This document shows, piece after piece, positions 1-11,968 of a stretch of 64,000 nt of DNA (positions within the stretch are counted from its first letter, which is position 1; each line of letters starts with the position of its first letter). Origin of the DNA: Petrolisthes cinctipes (lineage: Eukaryota > Arthropoda > Malacostraca > Decapoda > Porcellanidae); the NCBI GenBank assembly GCA_033782935.1, contig JAWQEG010000723.1:806001-870000 (forward strand), in the 5' to 3' direction. The notes below the pieces were generated by a model, which was not told where the DNA came from, searched no databases, and saw nothing but the letters and a program-made list of their open reading frames with translations. The position numbers were made by a program, and so were the translations under genes.

Positions 1-158
1 TTTTGGGCCTGAATTTTGAAAATACTCTAACACGGAGTAGGCATGTACAGATACCTTCTGGGACCTCTAAATATCGAATTTTCGGGTGTTTTGTGACTGA
101 ATTTGAGATATCGATTTTTTGGCACCTAAAATGTCGATTTTTAGCATGTTTTTAGCCT

Positions 159-173
159 ATATTTTGAAAATAT
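159..173 (+). other. Conserved dyad ATATTTTGAAAATAT (first instance)
   Basis: This is a perfect 7-bp inverted repeat around one central G, and a 6-bp-arm version (TATTTTGAAAATA) is present in nearly every monomer, so dyads recur every 148-177 bp. In the 58.9-63.2 kb copies some A monomers read TATTTAGAAAATA, which breaks the symmetry. Dyad-rich satellites have been proposed to adopt cruciform structures at centromeres that lack CENP-B boxes; that function is inference here. Confidence 0.7.
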
Positions 174-250
174 TCTAGCACTGTGTAGGCATGTACAGAT
201 TGCTTCTGGGACCCCAAAATATTGAATTTTCGGGTGTTTTGAGCCAGAAT

Positions 251-267
251 TTGAGATATAAACGGGT
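251..267 (+). other. CENP-B-box-like site in long monomer (weak match, first instance)
   Basis: The 17-mer TTGAGATATAAACGGGT can be aligned to the known core nTTCGnnnnAnnCGGGn. Position 2 (T), 5 (G), 10 (A) and 13-16 (CGGG) agree, seven of nine fixed positions; positions 3 and 4 (TC) are GA here. The CGGG half lies in the 29-bp long-class segment, so S monomers cannot carry it. The match is imperfect and may be chance in a short motif; binding is untested. Confidence 0.25.
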
Positions 268-288
268 ACAGAAGATACATGCACATAT
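260..288 (+). other. 29-bp segment that defines long monomers (first instance)
   Basis: The segment begins AAACGGGTACAG and ends GCACATAT. It sits directly after GAGATAT, and the same four bases ATAT close it. Short monomers read GAGATAT straight into CGA(C/T)TTTTT. The simplest reading is a single deletion between ATAT microhomologies that made S from L; insertion in the opposite direction cannot be excluded from this window. In B-type monomers the segment contains the palindrome TGCATGCA. Confidence 0.85.
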
Positions 289-974
289 TGACTTTGGGCA
301 CCTAAAAGATCGATTTTCAGTATGTTTTTGGCCTGTATTTTGAAAATACTCTAACACGGAGTAGGTATGTACAGATACCTTCTGGGACCTCTAAATATCG
401 AATTTTCGGGTGTTTTGGGACTGAATTTGAGATATCGATTTTTTGGCACCTAAAATGTCGATTTTTAGCATGTTTTTTAGCCTATATTTTGAAAATATTC
501 TAGCACTGTGTAGGCATGTACAGATTGCTTCTGGGACCCCAAAATATTGAATTTTTGGGTGTTTTGAGCCTGAATTTGAGATATAAACGGGTACAGAAGA
601 TACATGCACATATTGACTTTGGGCACCTAAAAGATCGATTTTCAGTATGTTTTTGGCCTGTATTTTGAAAATACTCTAACACGGAGTAGGTATGTACAGA
701 TACCTTCTGGGACCTCTAAATATCGAATTTTCGGGTGTTTTGAGCCTGAATTTGAGATATAAACGGGTACTGAAGATGCATGCACATATCGACTTTTGTG
801 CACCTAAAAGATCGATTTTCAGTATGTTTTGAGCATGTATTTTGAAAATACTCTAACACGGAGTAGGCATGTACAGATCGCTTCTGGAACCCCTAAATAT
901 CGAATTTTCGGGTGTTTTGGGACTGAATTTGAGATATCGACTTTTTGGCACCTAAAAGATCGATTTTTAGCATG

Positions 975-1140
975 TTTTTAGCCTATATTTTGAAAATATT
1001 CTAGCACTGTACAGATTGCTTCTGGGACCCCAAAATATTGAATTTTCGGGTGTTTTGAGCCTGAATTTGAGATATAAACGGGTACAGAAGATACATGCAC
1101 ATATTGACTTTGGGCTCCAAAAATATCGATTTTCAGCATG
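975..1140 (+). repeat. A monomer with 10-bp internal deletion (166 bp)
   Basis: GCACTGTGTAGGCATGTACAG is reduced to GCACTGTACAG, removing ten bases between two GT steps; the unit is 166 bp rather than 176. The same variant occurs near 4502, 5820, 6813, 8477 and 29,095, and near 3337 with an added G-to-A change, marking a related subfamily spread by duplication. Confidence 0.88.
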
Positions 1141-3220
1141 TTTTGGGCCTGAATTTTGAAAATACTCTAACACGGAGTAGGCATGTACAGATCGCTTCTG
1201 GGACCCCAAAATATCGATTTTTCGGGTGTTTAAGGCCAGAATTAAAGATATAAACGGGTACAGAAGATGCATGCACATATCGACTTTTGAGCACCTAAAA
1301 GATCGATTTCCAGTATGTTTTTGGCCTGTATTTTGAAAATACTCTAACACGGAGTAGGCATGTACAGATACCTTCTGGGACCTCTAAATATCGAATTTTC
1401 GGGTGTTTTGGGACTGAATTTGAGATATCGATTTTTTGGCACCTAAAATGTCGATTTTTAGCATGTTTTTAGCCTATATTTTGAAAATATTCTAGCACTG
1501 TGTAGGCATGTACAGATTGCTTCTGGGACCCCAAAATATTGAATTTTCGGGTGTTTTGAGCCTGAATTTGAGATATAAACGGGTACAGAGATACATGCAC
1601 ATATTGACTTTGGGCATCTAAAAGATCGATTTTTAGCATGTTTTGGGCCTGTATTTTGAAAATACTCTAGCACTGAGTAGGCATGTACAGATTGTTTCTG
1701 GGACCCCAAAATATTGAATTTTCGGGTGTTTTGAGCCTGAATTTGAGATATAAACGGGTACTGAAGATGCATGCACATATCGACTTTTGTGCACCTAAAA
1801 GATCGATTTTCAGTATGTTTTGAGCCTATATTTTGAAAATATTCTATAGATTGCATCTGGGACCCCAAAATATTGAATTTTCGGGTGTTTTGAGCCTGAA
1901 TTTGAGATATAAACGGGTACAGAAGATACATGCACATATTGACTTTGGGCACCAAAAATATCGATTTTCAGCATGTTTTGGGCCTGAATTTTGAAAATAC
2001 TCTAACACGGAGTAGGCATGTACAGATCGCTTCTGGGACCCCAAAATATCGATTTTTCGGGTGTTTAGGGCCAGAATTTAAGATATAAACGGGTACAGCA
2101 GATGCATGCACATATCGACTTTTGAGCACCTAAAAGATCGATTTCCAGTAAGTTTTTGGCATGTATTTTGAAAATACTCTAACACGGAGTAGGCATGTAC
2201 AGATTCCTTCTGGGACCTCTAAATATCGAATTTTCGGGTGTTTTGGGACTGAATTTGAGATATCGATTTTTTGGCACCTAAAATGTCGATTTTTAGCATG
2301 TTTTTAGCCTATATTTTGAAAATATTCTAGCACTGTGTAGGCATGTACAGATTGCTTCTGGGACCCCAAAATATTAAATTTTCGGGTGTTTAGGGCCTGA
2401 ATTTGAGATATAAACGGGTACAGAAGATACATGCACATATTGACTTTGGGCACCAAAAATATCGATTTTCAGCATGTTTTGGGCCTGAATTTTGAAAATA
2501 CTCTAACACGGAGTAGGCATGTACAGATCGCTTCTGGGACCCCAAAATATCGAATTTTCGGGTGTTTAGGGCCAGAATTTGTGATATAAACGGGTACAGA
2601 AGATGCATGCACATATCGACTTTTGGGCACCTAAAAGATCGATTTTCAGTATGTTTTTGGCCTATATTTTGAAAATACTCTAACACGGAGTAGGCATGTA
2701 CAGACACCTTCTGGGACCTCTATATATCGAATTTTCGGGTGTTTTGGGACTGAATTTGAGATATCGATTTTTTGGCACCTAAAATGTCGATTTTTAGCAT
2801 GTTTTTAGCCTATATTTTGAAAATATTCTAGCACTGTGTAGGCATGTACAGATTGCTTCTGGGACCCCAAAATATTGAATTTTCGGGTGTTTAGGGCCTG
2901 AATTTGAGATATAAACGGGTACAGAAGATACATGCACATATTGACTTTGGGCACCAAAAATATCGATTTTCAGTATGTTTTTGGCCTGTATTTTGAAAAT
3001 ACTCTAACACTGAGTAGGCATGTACAGATTGCTTCTGGGACCCCAAAATATTGAATTTTCGGGTGTTTTGAGCCTGAATTTGAGATATAAACGGGTACTG
3101 AAGATGCATGCACATATCGACTTTTGTGCACATAAAAGATCGATTTTCAGTATGTTTTGAGCATGTATTTTGAAAATACTCTAACACGGAGTAGGCATGT
3201 ACAGATCGCTTCTGGGACCC

Positions 3221-3696
3221 CTAAATATCGAATTTTCGGGTGTTTTGGGACTGAATTTGAGATATCGACTTTTTGGCACCTAAAAGATCGATTTTTAGCA
3301 TGTTTTTAGCCTATATTTTGAAAATATTCTAGCACTATACAGATTGCTTCTGGGACCCCAAAATATTGAATTTTCGGGTGTTTTGAGCCTGAATTTGAGA
3401 TATAAACGGGTACAGAAGATACATGCACATATTGACTTTGGGCATCTAAAAGATCGATTTTTAGCATGTTTTGGGTTTGTATTTTGAAAATACTCTAGCA
3501 CTGAGTAGGCATGTACAGATTGCTTCTGGGACCCTAAAATATTGAATTTTCGGGTGTTTTGAGCCTGAATTTGAGATATAAACGGGTACAGAAGATACAT
3601 GCACATATTGACTTTGGGCACCAAAAATATCGATTTTCAGCATGTTTTGGGCCTGAATTTTGAAAATACTCTAACACGGAGTAGGCATGTACAGAT
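3221..3696. repeat. About 476-bp segment repeated at offset 1168
   Basis: Bases 3221-3696 recur at 4389-4864 with only isolated changes, including GCACTATACAG against GCACTGTACAG. Both copies contain the rare TTTTGGGTTTGTATTTTG and GACCCTAAAATATTG. The second copy runs directly into the start of the second 4.8-kb block at 4813, so this duplication may mark how that block was joined. Confidence 0.82.
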
Positions 3697-4812
3697 CGCT
3701 TCTGGGACCCCAAAATATCGAATTTTCGGGTGATTAGGGCCAGAATTTGAGATATAAACGGGTACAGAAGATGCATGCACATATCGAGTTTTGGGCACCT
3801 AAAAGATCGATTTTCAGTATGTTTTTGGCCTGTATTTTGAAAATACTGTAACACGGAGTAGGCATGTACAGATACCTTCTGGGACCTCTAAATATCGAAT
3901 TTTCGGGTGTTTTGGGACTGAATTTGAGATATCGATTTTTTGGCACCTAAATTGTCGATTTTTAGCATGTTTTTAGCCTATAACTTGAAAATATTCTAGC
4001 ACTGTGTAGGCATGTACAGATTGCTTCTGGGACCCCAAAATATTGAATTTTCGGGTGTTTTGAGCCTGAATTTGAGATATAAACGGGTACAGAAGATACA
4101 TGCACATATTGACTTTGGGCACCAAAAATATCGATTTTCAGCATGTTTTGGGCCTGAATTTTGAAAATACTCTAACACGGAGTAGGCATGTACAGATCGC
4201 TTCTGGGACCCCAAAATATCGAATTTTCGGGTGTTTAGGGCCAGAATTTGAGATATAAACGGGTACAGAAGATGCATGCACATATCGACTTTTGGGCACC
4301 AAAAAGATCGATTTTCAGTATGTTTTTGGCCTGTATTTTGAAAATACTCTAACACGGAGTAGGCATGTACAGATACCTTCTGGGACCTCTAAATATCGAA
4401 TTTTCGGGTGTTTTGGGACTGAATTTGAGATATCGACTTTTTGGCACCTAAAAGATCGATTTTTAGCATGCTTTTAGCCTATATTTTGAAAATATTCTAG
4501 CACTGTACAGATTGCTTCTGGGACCCCAAAATATTGAATTTTCGGGTGTTTTGAGCCTGAATTTGAGATATAAACGGGTACAGAAGATACATGCACATAT
4601 TGACTTTGGGCATCTAAAAGATCGATTTTTAGCATGTTTTGGGTTTGTATTTTGAAAATACTCTAGCACTGAGTAGGCATGTACAGATTGCTTCTGGGAC
4701 CCTAAAATATTGAATTTTCGGGTGTTTTGAGCCTGAATTTGAGATATAAACGGGTACAGAAGATACATGCACATATTGACTTTGGGCACCAAAAATATCG
4801 ATTTTCAGCATG

Positions 4813-7270
4813 TTTTGGGCCTGAATTTTGAAAATACTCTAACACGGAGTAGGCATGTACAGATACCTTCTGGGACCTCTAAATATCGAATTTTCGGGTG
4901 TTTTGTGACTGAATTTGAGATATCGATTTTTTGGCACCTAAAATGTCGATTTTTAGCATGTTTTTAGCCTATATTTTGAAAATATTCTAGCACTGTGTAG
5001 GCATGTACAGATTGCTTCTGGGACCCCAAAATATTGAATTTTCGGGTGTTTTGAGCCAGAATTTGAGATATAAACGGGTACAGAAGATACATGCACATAT
5101 TGACTTTGGGCACCTAAAAGATCGATTTTCAGTATGTTTTTGGCCTGTATTTTGAAAATACTCTAACACGGAGTAGGTATGTACAGATACCTTCTGGGAC
5201 CTCTAAATATCGAATTTTCGGGTGTTTTGGGACTGAATTTGAGATATCGATTTTTTGGCACCTAAAATGTCGATTTTTAGCATGTTTTTTAGCCTATATT
5301 TTGAAAATATTCTAGCACTGTGTAGGCATGTACAGATTGCTTCTGGGACCCCAAAATATTGAATTTTTGGGTGTTTTGAGCCTGAATTTGAGATATAAAC
5401 GGGTACAGAAGATACATGCACATATTGACTTTGGGCACCTAAAAGATCGATTTTCAGTATGTTTTTGGCCTGTATTTTGAAAATACTCTAACACGGAGTA
5501 GGTATGTACAGATACCTTCTGGGACCTCTAAATATCGAATTTTCGGGTGTTTTGAGCCTGAATTTGAGATATAAACGGGTACTGAAGATGCATGCACATA
5601 TCGACTTTTGTGCACCTAAAAGATCGATTTTCAGTATGTTTTGAGCATGTATTTTGAAAATACTCTAACACGGAGTAGGCATGTACAGATCGCTTCTGGA
5701 ACCCCTAAATATCGAATTTTCGGGTGTTTTGGGACTGAATTTGAGATATCGACTTTTTGGCACCTAAAAGATCGATTTTTAGCATGTTTTTAGCCTATAT
5801 TTTGAAAATATTCTAGCACTGTACAGATTGCTTCTGGGACCCCAAAATATTGAATTTTCGGGTGTTTTGAGCCTGAATTTGAGATATAAACGGGTACAGA
5901 AGATACATGCACATATTGACTTTGGGCTCCAAAAATATCGATTTTCAGCATGTTTTGGGCCTGAATTTTGAAAATACTCTAACACGGAGTAGGCATGTAC
6001 AGATCGCTTCTGGGACCCCAAAATATCGATTTTTCGGGTGTTTAAGGCCAGAATTAAAGATATAAACGGGTACAGAAGATGCATGCACATATCGACTTTT
6101 GAGCACCTAAAAGATCGATTTCCAGTATGTTTTTGGCCTGTATTTTGAAAATACTCTAACACGGAGTAGGCATGTACAGATACCTTCTGGGACCTCTAAA
6201 TATCGAATTTTCGGGTGTTTTGGGACTGAATTTGAGATATCGATTTTTTGGCACCTAAAATGTCGATTTTTAGCATGTTTTTAGCCTATATTTTGAAAAT
6301 ATTCTAGCACTGTGTAGGCATGTACAGATTGCTTCTGGGACCCCAAAATATTGAATTTTCGGGTGTTTTGAGCCTGAATTTGAGATATAAACGGGTACAG
6401 AGATACATGCACATATTGACTTTGGGCATCTAAAAGATCGATTTTTAGCATGTTTTGGGCCTGTATTTTGAAAATACTCTAGCACTGAGTAGGCATGTAC
6501 AGATTGTTTCTGGGACCCCAAAATATTGAATTTTCGGGTGTTTTGAGCCTGAATTTGAGATATAAACGGGTACTGAAGATGCATGCACATATCGACTTTT
6601 GTGCACCTAAAAGATCGATTTTCAGTATGTTTTGAGCATGTATTTTGAAAATACTCTAACACGGAGTAGGCATGTACAGATCGCTTCTGGGACACCTAAA
6701 TATCGAATTTTCGGGTGTTTTGGGACTGAATTTGAGATATCGACTTTTTGGCATCTAAAAGATCGATTTTTAGCATGTTTTTAGCCTATATTTTGAAAAT
6801 ATTCTAGCACTGTACAGATTGCTTCTGGGACCCCAAAATATTGAATTTTCGGGTGTTTTGAGCCTGAATTTGAGATATAAACGGATACAGAAGATAGATG
6901 CACATATTGACTTTGGGCACCAAAAATATCGATTTTCAGCATGTTTTGGGCCTGAAATTTGAAAATACTCTAACACGGAGTAGGCATGTACAGATCGCTT
7001 CTGGGACCCCAAAATATCGAATTTTCGGGTGTTTAGGGCCAGAATTTAAGATATAAACGGGTACAGAAGATGCATGCATATATCGACTTTTGGGCACCTA
7101 AAAGATCGATTTTCAGTATGTTTTTGGCCTGTATTTTGAAAATACTCTAACACGGAGTAGGCATGTACAGATACCTTCTGGGACCTCTAAATATCGAATT
7201 TTTGGGTGTTTTGGGACTGAATTTGAGATATCGATTTTTTTGCACCTAAAAGGTCGATTTTTAGCATGTT
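4813..7270. repeat. 4812-bp higher-order block, partial copy 2
   Basis: Bases 4813-6636 match 1-1824 with no difference that I found by eye. After that the offset steps to 4960 and then 4968: copy 2 has one whole 148-bp C' monomer (6637-6784) and eight further bases that copy 1 lacks. Collinearity continues to about 7.27 kb, shown by the shared AATTTAAGATATAAAC near 2078 and 7046, after which monomer order differs. Confidence 0.87.
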
Positions 7271-8103
7271 TTTAGCCTATATTTTAAAAATATTCTAGCA
7301 CTGTGTAGGCATGTACAGATTGCTTCTGGGACCCCAAAATATTGAATTTTCGGGTGTTTTGAGCCTGAATTTGAGATATAAACGGGTACAGAAGATACAT
7401 GCACATATTGACTTTGGGCATCTAAAAGATCGATTTTTAGCATGTTTTGGGCCTGTATTTTGAAAATACTCTAGCACTGAGTAGGCATGTACAGATTGCT
7501 TCTGGGACCCCAAAATATTGAATTTTCGGGTGTTTTGAGCCTGAATTTGAGATATAAACGGGTACAGAAGATACATGCACATATTGACTTTGGGCACCAA
7601 AAATATCGATTTTCAGCATGTTTTTGGCCTGTTTTTTGAAAATACTCTAACACTGAGTAGGCATGTACAGATCGCTTCTGGGACCCCAAAATATCGAATT
7701 TTCGGGTGTTTAGGGCCAGAATTTGAGATATAAACGGGTACAGAAGATGCATGCACATATCGACTTTTGGGCACCTAAAAGATCGATTTTCAGTATGTTT
7801 TTGGCCTGTATTTTGAAAATACTCTAACACGGAGTAGGCATGTACAGATACCTTCTGGGACCTCTAAATATCGAATTTTCGGGTGTTTTGGGACTAAATT
7901 TGAGATATCGATTTTTTGGCACCTAAAATGTCGATTTTTAGCATGTTTTTAGCCTATATTTTGAAAATATTCTAGCACTGTGTAGGCATGTACAGATTGC
8001 TTCTGGGACCCCAAAATATTGAATTTTCGGGTGTTTAGAGCCTGAATTTGAGATATAAACGGGTACAGAAGATACATGCACATATTGACTTTGGGCACCA
8101 AAA
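7271..8103. repeat. Mixed A/B/C monomers, no longer-range copy assigned
   Basis: These are ordinary monomers of the family in the same orientation. I could read A, B and C types but did not find a long collinear partner for this stretch elsewhere in the window. Nothing non-satellite is visible. Confidence 0.8.
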
Positions 8104-9435
8104 ATATCGATTTTCAGCATGTTTTGGGCCTGTATTTTGAAAATACTCTAACACTGAGTAGGCATGTACAGATTGCTTCTGGGACCCCAAAATATTGAAT
8201 TTTCGGGTGTTTTGAGCCTGAATTTGAGATATAAACGGGTACTGATGATGCATGCACATATCGACTTTTGTGAACCTAAAAGATCGATTTTCAGTATGTT
8301 TTGAGCATGTATTTTGAAAATACTCTAACACGGAGTAGGCATGTACAGATCGCTTCTGGGACCCCTAAATATAGAATTTTCGGGTGTTTTGGGACTGAAT
8401 TTGAGATATCGACTTTTTGGCACCTAAAAGATCGATTTTTGGCATGTTTTTAGCCTATATTTTGAAAATTTTCTAGCACTGTACAGATTGCTTCTGGGAC
8501 CCTAAAATATTGAATTTTCGGGTGTTTTGAGCCTGAATTTGAGATATAAACGGGTACAGAAGATACATGCACATATTGACTTTGGGCATCTAAAATATCG
8601 ATTTTCAGCATGTTTTGGACCTGTATTTTGAAAATACTCTAACACTGAGTAGGCATGTACAGATTGCTTCTGAGACCCCAAAATATTGAATTTTCGGGTG
8701 TTTTGAGCCTGAATTTGAGATATAAACGGGTACTGAAGATGCATGCACATATCGACTTTTGTGCACCTAAAAGATCGATTTTCAGTATGTTTTGAGCATG
8801 TATTTTGAAAATACTCCAACACGGAGTAGGCATGTACAGATTGCTTCTGGGACCCCAAAATATTGAATTTTCGGGTGTTTTGAGCCTGAATTTGAGATAT
8901 AAACGGGTACAGAAGATACATGCACATATTGACTTTGGGCATCTAAAATATCGATTTTCAGCATGTTTTGGGCCTGAATTTTGAAAATACTCTAACACGG
9001 AGTAGGCATGTACAGATCGCTTCTAGGACCTCAAAATATCGAATTTTCGGGTGTTTAGGGCCAGAATTTGAGATATAAACGGGTACAGAAGATGCATGCA
9101 CATATCGTCTTTTGGGCACCTAAAAGATCGATTTTCAGTATGTTTTTGGCCTGTATTTTGAAAATACTCTAACACGGAGTAGGCATGTACAGACACCTTC
9201 TGGGACCTCTAAATTTCGAATTTTCGGGTGTTTTGGGACTGAATTTGAGATATCGATTTTTTGGCACCTAAAATGTCGATTTTTAGCATGTTTTTAGCCA
9301 ATATTTTGAAAATATTCTTGCGCTGTGTAGGCATGTACAGATTGCTTCTGGGACCCCAAAATATTGAATTTTCGGGTGTTTTGAGCCTGAATTTGAGATA
9401 TAAACGGGTACAGAAGATACATGCACATATTGACT
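8104..9435. repeat. Segment recurring 20,617 bp downstream
   Basis: This stretch matches about 28,721-30,052. Shared rare states include TGTGAACCTAAAAG (about 8269 and 28,886), CTAAATATAGAATTTTC (8367 and 28,984), TTTTTGGCATG (8439), CTTCTGAGACC (8664 and 29,281), ATACTCCAACACGG (8811 and 29,428), CTCTAAATTTCGAATTTTC and ATTCTTGCGCTGTG (9316 and 29,933). Between about 8.94 and 9.13 kb some bases differ between the copies, consistent with conversion. Confidence 0.85.
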
Positions 9436-9643
9436 TTGGGCACCAAAAATATCGATTTTCAGCATGTTTTGGGCCTGAATTTTGAAAATACTCTAACACG
9501 GAGTAGGCATGTACAAATTGCTTCTGGGACCCCAAAATATCGAATTTTCGGGTGTTTTGAGCCTGAATTTGAGATATAAACGGGTACAGAAGATACATGC
9601 ACATATCGACTTTTGGGCACCTAAAAGATCGATTTTCAGTATG

Positions 9644-9759
9644 TTTTTGGCATGTATTTTGAAAATACTCTAACACGGAGTAGGCATGTACAGATTGCTT
9701 CTGGGACCCCAAAATATCGAATTTTCTGGTGTTTTGGGACTGAATTTGAGATATCGATG
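9644..9759 (+). repeat. C monomer truncated by 32 bp (116 bp)
   Basis: The monomer reads normally to GAGATATCGAT and then passes straight into GTTTTTAGCC of the next A monomer, losing the 32 bases that normally end a C unit. It is unique in the window. Its neighbours are a B unit before and a damaged A/C fusion after. Confidence 0.88.
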
Positions 9760-10023
9760 TTTTTAGCCTATATTTTGAAAATATTCTAGCACTGAGTAGG
9801 CATGTACAGATTGCTTCTGGGACCCCAAAATATTGAATTTTCGGGTGTTTTGAGCCTGAATTTGAGATATAAACGGGTACAGAAGATACATGCACATATT
9901 GACTTTGGGCACCAAAAATGTACAGATACCTTCTGGGACCTCTAAATATCGAATTTTCGGGTGTTTTGGGACTGAATTTGAGATATCGATTTTTTGGCAC
10001 CTAAAATGTCGATTTTTAGCATG
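9760..10023 (+). repeat. Fused A-C unit lacking 60 bp at the joint (264 bp)
   Basis: An A monomer runs to CACCAAAAAT and continues directly as GTACAGATACCTTCTGG in the middle of a C monomer. A normal A plus C would be 324 bp, so 60 bp covering the A tail and C head are missing. Together with the truncated C before it, this patch (about 9.44-10.03 kb) accounts for the 557-bp excess of this region over the corresponding place near 17.7 kb. Confidence 0.88.
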
Positions 10024-10672
10024 TTTTTAGCCTATATTTTCAAAATATTCTAGCACTGTGTAGGCATGTACAGATTGCTTCTGGGACCCCAAAATATTGA
10101 ATTTTCGGGTGTTTTGAGCCTGAATTTGAGATATAAACGGGTACTGAAGATGCATGCACATATTGACTTTTGTGCACCTAAAAGATCGATTTTCAGTATG
10201 TTTTGAGCATGTATTTTGAAAATACTCTAACACGGAGTAGGCATGTACAGATCGCTTCTGGGACCCCTAAATATCGAATTTTCGGGTGTTTTGGGACTGA
10301 ATTTGAGATATCGACTTTTTGGCACCTAAAAGATCGATTTTTAGCATGTTTTTAGCCTATATTTTGAAAATATTCTAGCACTGAGTAGGCATGTAAAGAT
10401 TGCTTCTGGGACCCCAAAATATCGAATTTTCGGGTGTTTTGAGCCTGAATTTGAGATATAAACGGGTACAGAAGATACATGCACATATTGACTTTGGGCA
10501 ACAAAAATATCGATTTTCAGCATGTTTTGGGCCTGAATGTTGAAAATACTCTAACACGGAGTAGGCATGTATAGATACCTTCTGGGACCTCTTAATATCG
10601 AATTTTCGGGTGTTTTGGGACTGAATTTGAGATATCGATTTTTTGGCACCTAAAATGTCGATTTTTAGCATG

Positions 10673-10994
10673 TTTTTAGCCTATATTTTGAAAATATTCT
10701 AGCACTGTGTAGGCATGTACAGATTGCTTCTGGGACCCCAAAATATTGAATTTTCGAGTGTTTTGAGCCTGAATTTGAGATATAAACGGGTACAGAAGAT
10801 ACATGGGCATCTAAAATATCGATTTTCAGCATGTTTTGGGCCTGTATTTTGAAAATACTCTAACACTGATTGTTTCTGGGACCCCAAAATATTGAATTTT
10901 CGGGTGTTTTGAGCCTGAATTTGAGGTATAAACGGGTACAGGAGATACATGCACATATTGACTTTGGGCACCAAAAATATCGATTTTCAGCATG
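10673..10994 (+). repeat. Two adjacent monomers, each missing 15 bp (161 + 161 bp)
   Basis: In the first (10,673-10,833) the end of the long segment is lost so that GATACATG joins GGCATCTAAAATATCG. In the second (10,834-10,994) AACACTGAGTAGG...CAGATTG is shortened to AACACTGATTG, a deletion between two GA dinucleotides. The pair is copied in beta2 (about 18,490 and 18,550) and beta3 (about 30,866 and 30,926), so both deletions predate those duplications. Confidence 0.88.
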
Positions 10995-11968
10995 TTTTGG
11001 GCCTGAATTTTGAAAATACTCTAACACGGAGTAGGCATGTACAGATTGCTTCTGGGACACCCAAAAATCGAATTTTCGGGTGTTTAGGGCCAGAATTTGA
11101 GATATAAACGGGTACAGAAGATGCATGCACATATCGACTTTTGGGCACCTAAAAGATCGATTTTCAGTATGTTTTTGGCCTGTATTTTGAAAATACTCTA
11201 ACACGGAGTAGGCATGTACAGATACCTTCTGGGGCCTCTAAATATCGAATTTTCGGGTGTTTTGGGACTGAATTTGAGATATCGATTTTTTGGCACCTAA
11301 AATATCGATTTTTAGCATATTTTTAGCCTATATTTTGAAAATATTCTAGCACTGTGTAGGCATGTACAGATTGCTTCTGGGACCCCAAGATATTGAATTT
11401 TCGGGTGTTTTGAGCCTGAATTTGAGATATAAACGGGTACAGAAGATACATGCACATATTGACTTTGGGCATCTAAAATATCGATTTTCAGCATGTTTTG
11501 GGCCTGTATTTTGAAAATACTCTAACACTGAGTAGGCATGTACAGATTGCTTTTGGGACCCCAAAATATTGAATTTTCGGGTGTTTTGAGCCTGAATTTG
11601 AGATATAAACGGGTACTGAAGATGCATGCACATATCGACTTTTGTGCACCTAAAAGATCGATTTTCAGTATGTTTTGAGCATGTATTTTGAAAATACTCT
11701 AACACGGAGTAGGCATGTACAGATCGCTTCTGGGACCTCTAAATATCGAATTTTCGGGTGTTTTGGGACTGAATTTGAGATATCGATTTTTTGGTACCTA
11801 AAATGTCGATTTTTAGCATGTTTTTAGCCTATATTTTGAAAATATTCTAGCACTGTGTAGGCATGTACAGATTGCTTCTGGGACCCCAAAATATCGAATT
11901 TTCGGGTGTTTTGGGACTGAATTTGAGATATCGACTTTTTGGCACCTAAAAGATCGATTTTTAGCATG

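Larger units (their letters stand above)
1..4812. repeat. 4812-bp higher-order block, copy 1
   Basis: The sequence at 1 onward recurs from 4813. Rare markers are shared at an offset of 4812: TTTTGTGACTG (about 100 and 4912), CTTCTGGAACCCC (about 884 and 5696), GGCCAGAATTAAAG (about 1231 and 6043) and a one-base-short GTACAGAGATAC (about 1585 and 6397). The first monomer, 1-148, is itself a hybrid with a B-like head and a C tail. Ten-base deletion monomers (GCACTGTACAG) lie near 1010 and 4502, and a GCACTATACAG version near 3335. The block is made only of satellite monomers. Confidence 0.9.

Noticed and set aside
9209..10000. 263-codon open frame on the minus strand, the longest in the window
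   Set aside because: It is satellite translated through the scrambled patch; the 32- and 60-bp losses remove stop-bearing stretches and join frames. The peptide is the same low-complexity repeat as all other frames, with no recognisable domain.
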